A stretch of 17,936 nt of DNA, from contig CANQEC010000023.1 of the NCBI GenBank assembly GCA_947594335.1, positions 1 to 17,936 of the forward strand. The letters are read 5' to 3'. Under the pieces are notes generated by a model, which saw only the letters and a program-made list of their open reading frames with translations, ran no database searches and had not been told where the DNA came from. Positions 8,081-15,360 of the stretch are shown in pieces; within the stretch, counting starts at the first letter, position 1, and each line of letters starts with the position of its first letter. The position numbers were made by a program, and so were the translations under genes. The DNA comes from an uncultured Lachnospiraceae bacterium (GTDB lineage Bacteria > Bacillota > Clostridia > Lachnospirales > Lachnospiraceae).

Positions 8081-8110
8081 GCAGGAGGAAAAGCCGCCTC
8101 CTACTCGATC
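8022..8110 (+). repeat. Dispersed two-hairpin repeat, copy 1
   Basis: This 89-bp copy differs from copy 2 (10800-10888) at only 5 positions, with no gaps, and more distantly matches copy 3 (12549-12636). Hairpin A pairs GGCCCAGG (8029-8036) with CCTGGGCC (8063-8070) and encloses a small TGCTG/CAGCA stem (8050-8062). Hairpin B pairs GAGCAGGAGG (8079-8088) with CCTCCTACTC (8097-8106), with one C-A mismatch. It overlaps the 3' end of the methyltransferase gene. Confidence 0.9.
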
Positions 8111-8266
8111 GGGAATACAGAAAACGGAAAAATTAGAAGATCCCGCGGGGAGGATACCGCAAAAAACGCGGGCCGGTCTGTCCGGCAGGTCCGGGGAACG
8201 AGGCGGATTTTGCCTGTCGGGGGATAAAAAGAATGTGAAAAAAACCTTAATTTTGGGAAGAAGCAG
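8111..8266. other. Gap between repeat copy 1 and the promoter of the sulfatase gene
   Basis: No gene is recognisable here. The stretch holds short GC-rich inverted repeats (for example CCCGCG near 8142 with CGCGGG near 8169) but no T-tract, so no terminator for the upstream genes can be called. Confidence 0.4.
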
Positions 8267-8295
8267 TTGACTTTTTTATAAAAGTGGTTTATCTT
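8267..8295 (+). promoter_or_regulatory. Candidate promoter for the LtaS-type gene, with downstream dyad
   Basis: TTGACT (8267-8272, 5 of 6) and TATCTT (8290-8295, 4 of 6) are separated by 17 bp. Just downstream, TTACA (8303-8307) and TGTAA (8311-8315) form a dyad around ACG near the expected start point, an operator-like arrangement. The region is AT-rich compared with its surroundings. Confidence 0.55.
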
Positions 8296-8367
8296 TCATC
8301 TGTTACAACGTGTAAAATACAATAAGATTAATGAAGATTATTCTTGGACGAAAGGGAAGTCAGATTT

Positions 8368-10758
8368 ATGTACAGGAATTTTCACATCCCGACATTCTGT
8401 GGAAAAAAATGGCAGAAGCCGGATCAAGGAGAAAAAGAAAGGAAGGTTTTGTCTGAGCGCAGGAACAGAAAAAAGGAACCGTCGAAGCTGGTCATTATCC
8501 TGAATCGATATTCTCTGCTGTTTCATATGATTCTTGCCTGCGCCATCTGCTTTGGGATTGAGTGGGTCTCGAGGCATTCCTTTCTGGAGACCTGCAGATT
8601 TGTGACGGACCGGGGACTTGTATTCCTGTATAATTCGCTGTTAATCTATGCGTCTCTGATGTTTGTGTACATATTCAGGAGGAGAGCGGTGATGAGGCTG
8701 ATCATCACGTTCTTCTGGATGTTTCTCGGAACGATCAACGGCTGCGTGCTCTTAAAGCGCGTGTCCCCGTTCAGCTTCACGGATCTGAAGCTGATCAGCG
8801 ATCTCTTTGCGATGCAGAGCAGTTATTTTACCGCAAAAGAAGCTGCGGTCGCGGTCGCGGCAGTTGTGCTGATTGTCCTTGCGCTGATTGTTTTCTGGTT
8901 TAAGGGGCCGAAATTCTCCGGGAAGCCGCACCGCCTGATCGGCGCGCTGATGACGGCGGCCGTGCTGCTGATGATTCCCAGTGTGACGAGCGCGGCGGTC
9001 AGCAATCATATCCTGGCGGAATATTTCGAAAATCTCGCGCAGGGATATCAGGATTACGGATTTGTCTACAGCTTTTCGGCGAGCGTGCTCGACCGCGGGA
9101 TGAGTACGCCGGAGGATTACTCAGAGGAAGCCGTGCGGGCCGTGCTGGAGCAGAGCGGGCAGGAGCTGCCGGAGAGACAGGCGGATCTGATGCAGAATCC
9201 TTCCGTCAAGACTTTTGCGGCAGAGGACTCCGGAATCTCTTTGGATGCGCAGGCTGCGAAAGCCGCGGACCCGTCGGATGTGAAAGCTGCGGATCCGGAT
9301 GACACAGCCGCGAAAGCTGCAGATCCAGATGACACGGCTGTGGGAGCTGCGGACCCGTCGGATGTGAAAACTGCGGATCCGGACGGCACGTCTGCGGACG
9401 CGTCGGATTATCCGAATATTATCTGTGTACTTCTCGAATCATTCGTTGATCCGACAGAAATAAATTTTTTGGAACTGAGTGAAGACCCAGTTCCAAATTT
9501 TCGTTATCTGTACGATCACTATTCTTCAGGTCATCTCGAGGTTCCCGTTGTGGGAGCCGGAACAGCAAACACGGAATTTGAAATACTGACTGGAATGGGG
9601 ATGCAGTTTTTCGGCCTCGGGGAATATCCCTACAAGACGATCCTGAAGCAGACGAACTGCGAGAGCATCGCCTCCGATCTCTCGGACCTTGGCTACGGGA
9701 CCCATGCCGTTCATAACAACGGCGGTAATTTCTACAGCCGCGCAAACGCTTTTTCGATGATGGGATTTGACACCTTTACCTGCAAAGAGATGATGAATAT
9801 CACGGAATACACGCCGATCGGCACATGGCCGACGGATGATATTCTGATTGGCGAGGTTAAAAAGTCTCTTGACTATACGCCGGATCAGCCGGATTTTGTC
9901 TATACGATCACGGTGGAAGGACATGGAGATTATCCGAAGCGCAAGGTCCTTGATAATCCTGACATTATTGTCGGCGGGGTCGAGGATGAGGGCATGGGGT
10001 ACGCCTGGGAATATTATGTGAATCAGATGTATCAGGTGGACGATTTCATCGGAGAGCTGATCGAAATGCTGTCAAAGCGCGAGGAGAAGACAATGGTCGT
10101 GATGTTTGGAGATCATCTCCCGACGATGGGTCTTACGGAAGCGGATATGGCGACAGGAAGTCTGTTTCTCACAAAGTATATTACCTGGAATAATTTCGGC
10201 CTGGAAAAAGAAGATGAAGATCTGACTTCCTACCAGCTTCTTGCGCATGTGCTTGACGTGCTCGGCATCCATACCGGAACCATGTTTCAGTACCATCAGA
10301 ACAGGGACCGCTGTTCGACCGAGGAGGAATATCTCAACGGGATGGAGCTGCTGCAGTATGATATCCTCTATGGAAACCACTATGTGTACAACGGGGAAAA
10401 TCCGTATCCGGCCACGGACCTTCGAATGGGGACGCAGGATGTGGTGATCAACAAAATTTACAATATTGACGGTTATTGTTATGTCTCCGGAAATAATTTT
10501 ACGAAGTGGAGCAAAATTTATCTGAATGGCGAGAAGGTCAAGACGAAATATATCAGCGGTCATCTGCTGCGCGTAGGGCAGGATGTCCCGGACGGGATGA
10601 ACCATTATGTTGTGAAGCAGCTGGGATCGTCTGAGACGGTGTTCCGCACCTCCAACGAGGTGGTTTCCGAATGGGTCAACGAGACGGAGGCCCCGTCAAG
10701 CGCGGAAGCCGACGTAAAGACAGAAGCGGCGGGGACAAAGACAGAAGAAAATCAATGA
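8368..10758 (+). CDS. LtaS-type membrane phosphoglycerol transferase / sulfatase-family protein
   Basis: This 796-residue protein looks like a lipoteichoic acid synthase-family enzyme, which transfers glycerol phosphate from phosphatidylglycerol to a surface polymer outside the membrane. Five hydrophobic segments (about 42-66, 83-103, 108-129, 159-178, 190-212) precede an extracellular sulfatase domain (348-690). Likely metal and nucleophile residues are Glu357 in CVLLESF, Thr399 in GAGTANTEFEILTG, and Asp582-His583 in MFGDHLP. After the sulfatase domain comes a beta-rich segment (690-765, VINKIYNIDGYCYVSGN...) and an acidic tail. A repetitive Ala/Asp/Pro linker (296-347) separates membrane and catalytic parts and is longer than usual. 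ATG 8368 has AAGGGAAG eight bases upstream; a TTG at 8344 is the alternative. It is a single-gene unit with its own promoter and terminator. The actual polymer is inferred. Confidence 0.88.
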   Translation: MYRNFHIPTFCGKKWQKPDQGEKERKVLSERRNRKKEPSKLVIILNRYSLLFHMILACAICFGIEWVSRHSFLETCRFVTDRGLVFLYNSLLIYASLMFVYIFRRRAVMRLIITFFWMFLGTINGCVLLKRVSPFSFTDLKLISDLFAMQSSYFTAKEAAVAVAAVVLIVLALIVFWFKGPKFSGKPHRLIGALMTAAVLLMIPSVTSAAVSNHILAEYFENLAQGYQDYGFVYSFSASVLDRGMSTPEDYSEEAVRAVLEQSGQELPERQADLMQNPSVKTFAAEDSGISLDAQAAKAADPSDVKAADPDDTAAKAADPDDTAVGAADPSDVKTADPDGTSADASDYPNIICVLLESFVDPTEINFLELSEDPVPNFRYLYDHYSSGHLEVPVVGAGTANTEFEILTGMGMQFFGLGEYPYKTILKQTNCESIASDLSDLGYGTHAVHNNGGNFYSRANAFSMMGFDTFTCKEMMNITEYTPIGTWPTDDILIGEVKKSLDYTPDQPDFVYTITVEGHGDYPKRKVLDNPDIIVGGVEDEGMGYAWEYYVNQMYQVDDFIGELIEMLSKREEKTMVVMFGDHLPTMGLTEADMATGSLFLTKYITWNNFGLEKEDEDLTSYQLLAHVLDVLGIHTGTMFQYHQNRDRCSTEEEYLNGMELLQYDILYGNHYVYNGENPYPATDLRMGTQDVVINKIYNIDGYCYVSGNNFTKWSKIYLNGEKVKTKYISGHLLRVGQDVPDGMNHYVVKQLGSSETVFRTSNEVVSEWVNETEAPSSAEADVKTEAAGTKTEENQ
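9253..9408 (+). repeat. In-frame tandem repeats encoding an Ala/Asp/Pro linker
   Basis: Residues 296-347 of the sulfatase-family protein are built from imperfect repeats of AADPSDVK and AADPDDT. Two 18-residue units (starting AKAADPSDVK and VGAADPSDVK) flank a 10-residue AKAADPDDTA unit. The DNA repeats too (GCGGACCCGTCGGATGTGAAA occurs twice apart from its final bases), which suggests copy-number change by slippage. Confidence 0.8.
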
Positions 10759-10765
10759 AGATAAG

Positions 10766-10801
10766 ACAGGGAATCCTGTAAGTGGGGTTCTCTGTTTTTT
10801 T
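10766..10801 (+). terminator. Rho-independent terminator after the LtaS-type gene
   Basis: ACAGGGAATCC (10766-10776) pairs with GGGTTCTCTGT (10784-10794), including G-U pairs, around a short loop. Seven T residues follow (10795-10801). Repeat copy 2 begins in the T-tract. Confidence 0.85.
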
Positions 10802-10888
10802 GCGCAGGTCCAGGCATGGAAACCAGCTGCTGACGCAGCACCTGGGCCGTGCAGACGAGCAGGAGGAAAAGCCGCCTCCTACTCAATC
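10800..10888 (+). repeat. Dispersed two-hairpin repeat, copy 2
   Basis: This copy differs from copy 1 at 5 of 89 positions. One change turns a C-G pair of hairpin A into a T-G wobble (GGTCCAGG/CCTGGGCC), and another falls in the small loop, so the fold is kept. It starts in the T-tract of the preceding terminator and lies upstream of the araA promoter. Confidence 0.9.
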
Positions 10889-10934
10889 AGGCCCGAACGT
10901 TTAGAAAAAAATAGAATATTTTACAAAAATGCGA

Positions 10935-10973
10935 TGTACAAATCTCAAAAACAGTGATATAGTAAAAATATCA
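10935..10973 (+). promoter_or_regulatory. araA promoter with overlapping candidate operators
   Basis: TGTACA (10935-10940) and TATAGT (10958-10963) are 17 bp apart, and a TG at 10955-10956 makes an extended -10. Two protein-binding candidates overlap it. GTACAAAT (10936-10943) equals one half of the Bacillus AraR operator (ATTTGTAC-GTACAAAT), though the other half is poor. TGATAT (10955-10960) and ATATCA (10968-10973) form a perfect dyad across the -10 and start point. Confidence 0.6.
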
Positions 10974-11001
10974 TTAATATTTAAAAAGGAGGATATTTTT
11001 T

Positions 11002-12498
11002 GTGAAGGCTGCAAAGAATTATAAGTTTTGGTTTGCTACCGGTTCACAGGATCTGTATGGAGACGAGTGCCTGCGCAAGGTGGCGGAGCATTCCAAAATT
11101 ATTGTGGACGAGCTGAATAAATCCGGTGTTCTGCCTTACGAGATCGTGTGGAAGCCGACCATGATCACAAACGAGGTGATCCGCAGAACTTTTAACGAAG
11201 CGAACGCGGACGAGGAGTGCGCCGGCGTGATCACATGGATGCACACGTTCTCCCCGGCAAAGTCCTGGATCCTCGGACTTCAGGAGTACAGAAAGCCGCT
11301 GATGCATCTGCATACCCAGTTCAATCAGGAGATTCCGTACGATACGATTGATATGGATTTCATGAATGAGAACCAGTCTGCTCACGGCGACCGTGAATAC
11401 GGACATATTGTGAGCCGTATGGGGATCGAGCGCAAGGTGGTCGTCGGACACTGGAGCGATCCGGTTGTGCAGGGCAAAATCGCGTCCTGGATGCGCACCG
11501 CCGTCGGCATCATGGAGAGCAGTCATATCCGCGTGATGCGTGTCGCGGACAACATGCGCAACGTCGCCGTCACAGAGGGCGACAAGGTGGAAGCCCAGAT
11601 CAAGTTTGGCTGGGAGATCGACGCGTACCCGATCAATGAGATCGCGGAAGCGGTTGCCGCCGTATCTCAGGCCGACACGGACGCCCTCGTGGAAGAGTAT
11701 TATGACAAATATCAGATCCTGCTTGAGGGCAGGGATGAGGCCGAGTTCCGCAGACATGTGGCGGTGCAGGCGCAGATTGAGATCGGCTTTGAGCGTTTCC
11801 TTGAGGAGAAGGATTACCAGGCGATCGTTACGCATTTCGGCGATCTTGGCGCGCTGAAGCAGCTTCCGGGGCTCGCGATCCAGAGACTGATGGAGAAGGG
11901 CTATGGTTTCGGAGCCGAGGGCGACTGGAAGACGGCGGCGATGGTCCGCGTCATGAAGATCATGACACAGAATATGCCGAACGCGAAGGGTACTTCTTTC
12001 ATGGAAGATTATACCTACAATCTGGTTCCGGGCAAGGAAGGCATTCTGCAGGCACATATGCTTGAGGTCTGCCCGACAATTTCCGACGGACCGATCAGTA
12101 TCAAGGTCAATCCGCTTTCGATGGGCGACCGCGAAGATCCGGCGCGCCTTGTCTTCACCGCGAAGGAAGGCCCGGCCGTCGCAACCTCTCTGATCGATCT
12201 CGGGAACCGCTTCCGCCTGATCATCAATGAGGTGGAGTGCAAGAAGGTGGAGAAGCCGATGCCGAAGCTTCCGGTTGCGACCGCGTTCTGGACGCCGTAT
12301 CCGGATCTTGCGACGGGCGCTGAAGCGTGGATTCTTGCAGGCGGAGCGCATCACACAGCATTCTCCTACGACCTGACCGCGGATCAGATGGCAGACTGGG
12401 CGAGCGCGATGGGAATTGAGGCGGTGTTCATAGATAAGGATACCACCATCAGGAACTTTAAGAGGGATCTGATGCTGGGCAGCATTTATTACAGATAA
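11002..12498 (+). CDS. araA: L-arabinose isomerase
   Basis: AraA converts L-arabinose to L-ribulose, the first step of arabinose use, in the cytosol with a Mn ion. The 498-residue length matches the family. FWFATGSQDLYGDE (9-22) and WMHTFSPAKSWI (79-90) are characteristic. The expected metal and catalytic residues are present: Glu306 in GAEGDWKTAAM, Glu335 in FMEDYTYN, His352 in AHMLEV and the His450/His451 pair in GGAHHTAF. The start is a GTG at 11002 behind a near-perfect AAAGGAGG (10985-10992), spacer nine. It has its own promoter and strong terminator; araB and araD are not in this window, so the pathway genes are split. Control by the AraR-type regulator at 16517 is plausible from the half-operator at its promoter, but is inference. 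Confidence 0.97.
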   Translation: MKAAKNYKFWFATGSQDLYGDECLRKVAEHSKIIVDELNKSGVLPYEIVWKPTMITNEVIRRTFNEANADEECAGVITWMHTFSPAKSWILGLQEYRKPLMHLHTQFNQEIPYDTIDMDFMNENQSAHGDREYGHIVSRMGIERKVVVGHWSDPVVQGKIASWMRTAVGIMESSHIRVMRVADNMRNVAVTEGDKVEAQIKFGWEIDAYPINEIAEAVAAVSQADTDALVEEYYDKYQILLEGRDEAEFRRHVAVQAQIEIGFERFLEEKDYQAIVTHFGDLGALKQLPGLAIQRLMEKGYGFGAEGDWKTAAMVRVMKIMTQNMPNAKGTSFMEDYTYNLVPGKEGILQAHMLEVCPTISDGPISIKVNPLSMGDREDPARLVFTAKEGPAVATSLIDLGNRFRLIINEVECKKVEKPMPKLPVATAFWTPYPDLATGAEAWILAGGAHHTAFSYDLTADQMADWASAMGIEAVFIDKDTTIRNFKRDLMLGSIYYR

Positions 12499-12512
12499 AA
12501 TATGCCGCTGCG

Positions 12513-12547
12513 CGGGCAGGAGGTGGTTTTCCTCCTGCCCGATTTTT
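12513..12547 (+). terminator. Strong Rho-independent terminator after araA
   Basis: CGGGCAGGAGG (12513-12523) pairs perfectly with CCTCCTGCCCG (12531-12541) across a 7-nt TGGTTTT loop, and ATTTTT follows. Repeat copy 3 starts two bases after the T-tract. Confidence 0.95.
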
Positions 12548-12548
12548 A

Positions 12549-12636
12549 TGCACAGGCCCGCATATGGAAATCAGCTGCTGACGCAGCATGCGGGCCGCGC
12601 AGGCGAGCAGGAGAAAAAGCGCCTCCTGCTCGATTT
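12549..12636 (+). repeat. Dispersed two-hairpin repeat, copy 3 (diverged)
   Basis: This copy is more diverged from copies 1 and 2 and has one base fewer. Hairpin A is GGCCCGCA (12555-12562) with TGCGGGCC (12589-12596): three adjacent pairs differ from copies 1 and 2 on both strands, so pairing is kept. The inner TGCTG/CAGCA is unchanged. Hairpin B is a perfect 10-bp stem, CGAGCAGGAG (12604-12613) with CTCCTGCTCG (12623-12632). The response-regulator frame reads through it from 12548, but this is not a real N-terminus. Confidence 0.85.
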
Positions 12637-12638
12637 GT

Positions 12639-12667
12639 TAGACTGGATTTTGAACAATCTTTATGAT
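12639..12667 (+). promoter_or_regulatory. Possible promoter for the two-component operon
   Basis: TAGACT (12639-12644, 4 of 6) and TATGAT (12662-12667, 5 of 6) are 17 bp apart, between the araA terminator and the response regulator start. The -35 box is weak, as often seen at activated promoters. Confidence 0.4.
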
Positions 12668-12703
12668 AAGATAAGCAAAAAGTATGGAAGGCAGGACAGG
12701 CAG

Positions 12704-13891
12704 ATGCTGAAAGTATTTCTTGTGGAGGACGAGGCGATCATACGGGAAGGATTCCGCGACATTATTCCCTGGAATCAGCACGGCTACGTGTTTGTCGGGG
12801 AAGCGGCCGACGGCGAGCAGGCTCTGCCGCTGATCCGAAGCACACGGCCGGATGTTCTGATCACGGATATCAGGATGCCGTTTATGGATGGCCTGGTGCT
12901 TTCCAGGCTGGTGCGCAGGGAACTTCCGGATACAAAAATCATCATCATCAGCGGGTATGACGATTTTGAGTATGCGAGGCAGGCGCTCAGGATCGGAGTA
13001 GAGCAGTATCTGCTGAAGCCGGTCACGAAGGCCATGCTGATCAGAACGCTTGTCGAAGTGAAGGAAAAAATACAGGAGCAGTCTTTAAAACCGCCGTACC
13101 AGGAGCAGACGGGAAACCGGCTCCCCGAAAAGCCAGGGGAGGAACAGATCAGCCAGGCGCTGCGGGAGGAGCCGGATCAGGAAGAGACGCCGGGGACACA
13201 GCCGGATGCGGAGGAGCAGAGTCTGCGGAACCTGGATATGTCGAAGACTGATCCGGAGATCCTGAGAAAATTCCTGCAGAGCGGAATGGAGGAGGAAGCC
13301 GGACAGTTTGCGCGGGATTATGTGGACAGCCTGCGGGACGCCGCCGATTCCAGGCTGTTTTGCCAGTATGTGATGCTGAATGCGAGATTTCTCGCGATCG
13401 CGTACGTGGAAGAGCTGGGCTATTCGCAGGCCGATCTGCTGGACGGTCTGGCTGCGGCGGAAATGACGGGACAGCCTGTCAGCAGAAGCGGCCTGGAGGA
13501 ATATATTGAGGAGATTCTGAAAAGGGCGGTCAGCCTCCGGGAGAAGGAGACAAAAAGCCGCCACCGCGGGATTATCAGCGAGGCGATTGCCTTCATTGAG
13601 GAGCACTATGCGGAAGAATCGCTCTCCCTGAAGGATGTGGCCCGCTTCACGAACGTAAGCGCGAGTTATTTCAGCGCCGCCTTCAGCCAGGAGATGGGAG
13701 AGACGTTTGTGGAATACCTGACGCGCAAGCGGATGGAGCGCGCGAAAGAGCTGCTGCGCCGGACCGACAAGCGCACGGCGGAAATCGCGAGTGAGACGGG
13801 ATACCGGGATCCGCATTATTTCAGCTTCGTGTTCCGGAAGACGCAGGGATGTACGCCGCGGGACTACAGGATGGGAGGAAAACAGGGATGA
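12704..13891 (+). CDS. YesN-type response regulator with AraC-family DNA-binding domain
   Basis: This 395-residue cytosolic regulator has an N-terminal receiver domain (1-122), with the acidic pair in VEDE (8-10), phosphoacceptor Asp55 in LITDIRMP, Ser83 and Lys105 (LLKP). A Pro/Glu/Gln-rich linker (about 125-175) leads to a helical middle region, then an AraC-type double helix-turn-helix (288-390) ending in GYRDPHYFSFVFRKTQGCTP. It would be phosphorylated by the kinase next door and activate sugar-uptake promoters. The frame is open back to 12548, but that part is repeat copy 3. ATG 12704 begins the canonical MLKVFLVEDE; its ribosome binding site (AGGA, 12693-12696) is modest. Its TGA overlaps the kinase start in ATGA, so translation is probably coupled. 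Confidence 0.93.
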   Translation: MLKVFLVEDEAIIREGFRDIIPWNQHGYVFVGEAADGEQALPLIRSTRPDVLITDIRMPFMDGLVLSRLVRRELPDTKIIIISGYDDFEYARQALRIGVEQYLLKPVTKAMLIRTLVEVKEKIQEQSLKPPYQEQTGNRLPEKPGEEQISQALREEPDQEETPGTQPDAEEQSLRNLDMSKTDPEILRKFLQSGMEEEAGQFARDYVDSLRDAADSRLFCQYVMLNARFLAIAYVEELGYSQADLLDGLAAAEMTGQPVSRSGLEEYIEEILKRAVSLREKETKSRHRGIISEAIAFIEEHYAEESLSLKDVARFTNVSASYFSAAFSQEMGETFVEYLTRKRMERAKELLRRTDKRTAEIASETGYRDPHYFSFVFRKTQGCTPRDYRMGGKQG

Positions 13892-15333
13892 GCCGGAAAA
13901 AAGACGCCGCTCCGGTTACGTTTGAGCAGAAACTGCGCAAGCTGATGATTCTCCTTGCGGTTCCTGTGATCGGAACCATTCTGATTACGTTCGCGGCTTT
14001 CCTTGCCTATGCGGGCAAGTACCGGGAGATTCTTCACAATGTGACGACTGCTTCCGAGTTCAATCAGGATTTCAAAGAATCAATTGACCTCAAGATGTAT
14101 TATTATGTCGTCGGCAGCCGTTACTCAGAAGGCCTTCCCATCGAGGAAGTGAAGGCGGCTCAGGGGCTTGCGCAAAGCCTCCAGGATACAACGACGCAGA
14201 AGGAGAGCTGGAAGGCGGTAAACGACGTCAGCAAGCTCTGTGAAAATCTTGAGGATAAAATTTATCAGATCGAGGCGGCGCAGTCCTATGATGAGAGGCA
14301 GTCTCAGCTGGAAAATAACATCTATGTTCTGACGGATATGATCCAGGCCTACATGTATACGTATCTGTATTATGAGGCGGTGAGGCTTGATGAACTGCAG
14401 ACTCAGATGACCAAAAGGCTGTATCTGGAGATCGCGCTGATTCTCTTATTCGCATCGGCCCTGCTGCTGTGGATGGTGCGCCGGATGATGCTTTTCGGCA
14501 GCTCGGTGACGGGGCCGATCAGCGCCCTGTGCAGCCGCGTCCAGGCAATATCGGAGGGAGATCTGACCGTGCGGGAACCTGTCGCGGCGCAGGAATATGA
14601 GATACAGATGCTCAGCGATGGATTTGAGCAGATGGTGGGGCGTCTCAACCGTCAGATTGAGCAGAACCGGCAGGAGCAGATCAGCCTGCGCGCCGCGGAG
14701 CTGGCGCTTCTTCAGGCGCAGATCAATCCGCATTTTCTTTATAATACGCTGGATACGATCATCTGGCTGATCGAGACGGGAAAAAGCGAGCAGGCGGTGG
14801 GGATGGTGACGGATCTCTCCGGATATTTCCGCTCATCGCTGAGCAAGGGACGTGACATTATTACGCTGCGCGAGGAAGAGCAGCATGTGCGCAGCTATCT
14901 GCATATTCAGAAGGTCCGTTATAAAGATATCCTGAAATACCGGATTCTGATCGAGGGACAGCTTTCGGATTACATGATTCCAAAGCTGACGCTCCAGCCT
15001 CTTGTGGAAAACGCGCTCTATCACGGGATCAAGATGAAACGCGGACAGGGAGAGATCACGGTGACAGGGTATGAGGACGGCGGCGATATCTGCCTGACAG
15101 TATCGGATAACGGAGCCGGTATGGAGGAAGAGCGGCTGCGTCAGGTGCGTGCGGCCATGGAACATAAAGAGCGGGTCGGTTTTGGAGTCGCGACGGTCCA
15201 TGAACGCCTTCAGCTTTTGTTCGGGCAGGAGTACGGGCTTGAAATCACAAGCCGAAAAGGGGAGGGGACCGTGGTGAGCGTGAGGATCCCCAAAAGAAAA
15301 TATGAGGACATGAATAAAAACGGCAGGCTTTAA
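13888..15333 (+). CDS. YesM/LytS-type sensor histidine kinase
   Basis: This 481-residue membrane kinase has TM1 at about 20-42, an extracellular helical sensor region of roughly 135 residues (43-177), TM2 at about 178-197 and a HAMP linker (198-255). The His-kinase domain has phosphoacceptor His282 in QINPHFLYNTLDTI. The ATPase domain has an N-box with Asn375 (PLVENALYHG), DNGAG (407-411) and a second glycine motif VGFGV (430-434). The sensor region lacks a recognisable ligand fold and is mostly alpha-helical, which fits sensing through a partner protein. The start at 13888 has GGGAGGA (13873-13879) eight bases upstream, inside the regulator's last codons; the in-frame ATG at 13849 is less likely. 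The sugar-binding lipoprotein begins 27 bp after its stop. Confidence 0.93.
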   Translation: MSRKKDAAPVTFEQKLRKLMILLAVPVIGTILITFAAFLAYAGKYREILHNVTTASEFNQDFKESIDLKMYYYVVGSRYSEGLPIEEVKAAQGLAQSLQDTTTQKESWKAVNDVSKLCENLEDKIYQIEAAQSYDERQSQLENNIYVLTDMIQAYMYTYLYYEAVRLDELQTQMTKRLYLEIALILLFASALLLWMVRRMMLFGSSVTGPISALCSRVQAISEGDLTVREPVAAQEYEIQMLSDGFEQMVGRLNRQIEQNRQEQISLRAAELALLQAQINPHFLYNTLDTIIWLIETGKSEQAVGMVTDLSGYFRSSLSKGRDIITLREEEQHVRSYLHIQKVRYKDILKYRILIEGQLSDYMIPKLTLQPLVENALYHGIKMKRGQGEITVTGYEDGGDICLTVSDNGAGMEEERLRQVRAAMEHKERVGFGVATVHERLQLLFGQEYGLEITSRKGEGTVVSVRIPKRKYEDMNKNGRL

Positions 15334-15360
15334 GGAGAGCTGACGGGAACGGAGAAGCAT

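Noticed and set aside
9117..9389. Ser/Ala-rich minus-strand frame with repeats
   Set aside because: It is only the antisense reading of the Ala/Asp/Pro linker repeats of the sulfatase-family gene.
11044..12354. Long open frame (436 codons) antisense to araA
   Set aside because: It mirrors the codon bias of araA, lacks a ribosome binding site and encodes an Arg/His/Leu-rich sequence with no recognisable motif. The same holds for the frames antisense to glmM (1670-2695) and the binding-protein gene (15565-16410).
8022..12636. CRISPR array or phage attachment sites as explanation for the dispersed repeats
   Set aside because: Copies are kilobases apart with genes between, and there are no cas, integrase or phage genes.
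12548..12703. 52-codon N-terminal extension of the response regulator
   Set aside because: It is translated repeat copy 3 plus promoter sequence; the receiver domain starts canonically at ATG 12704.
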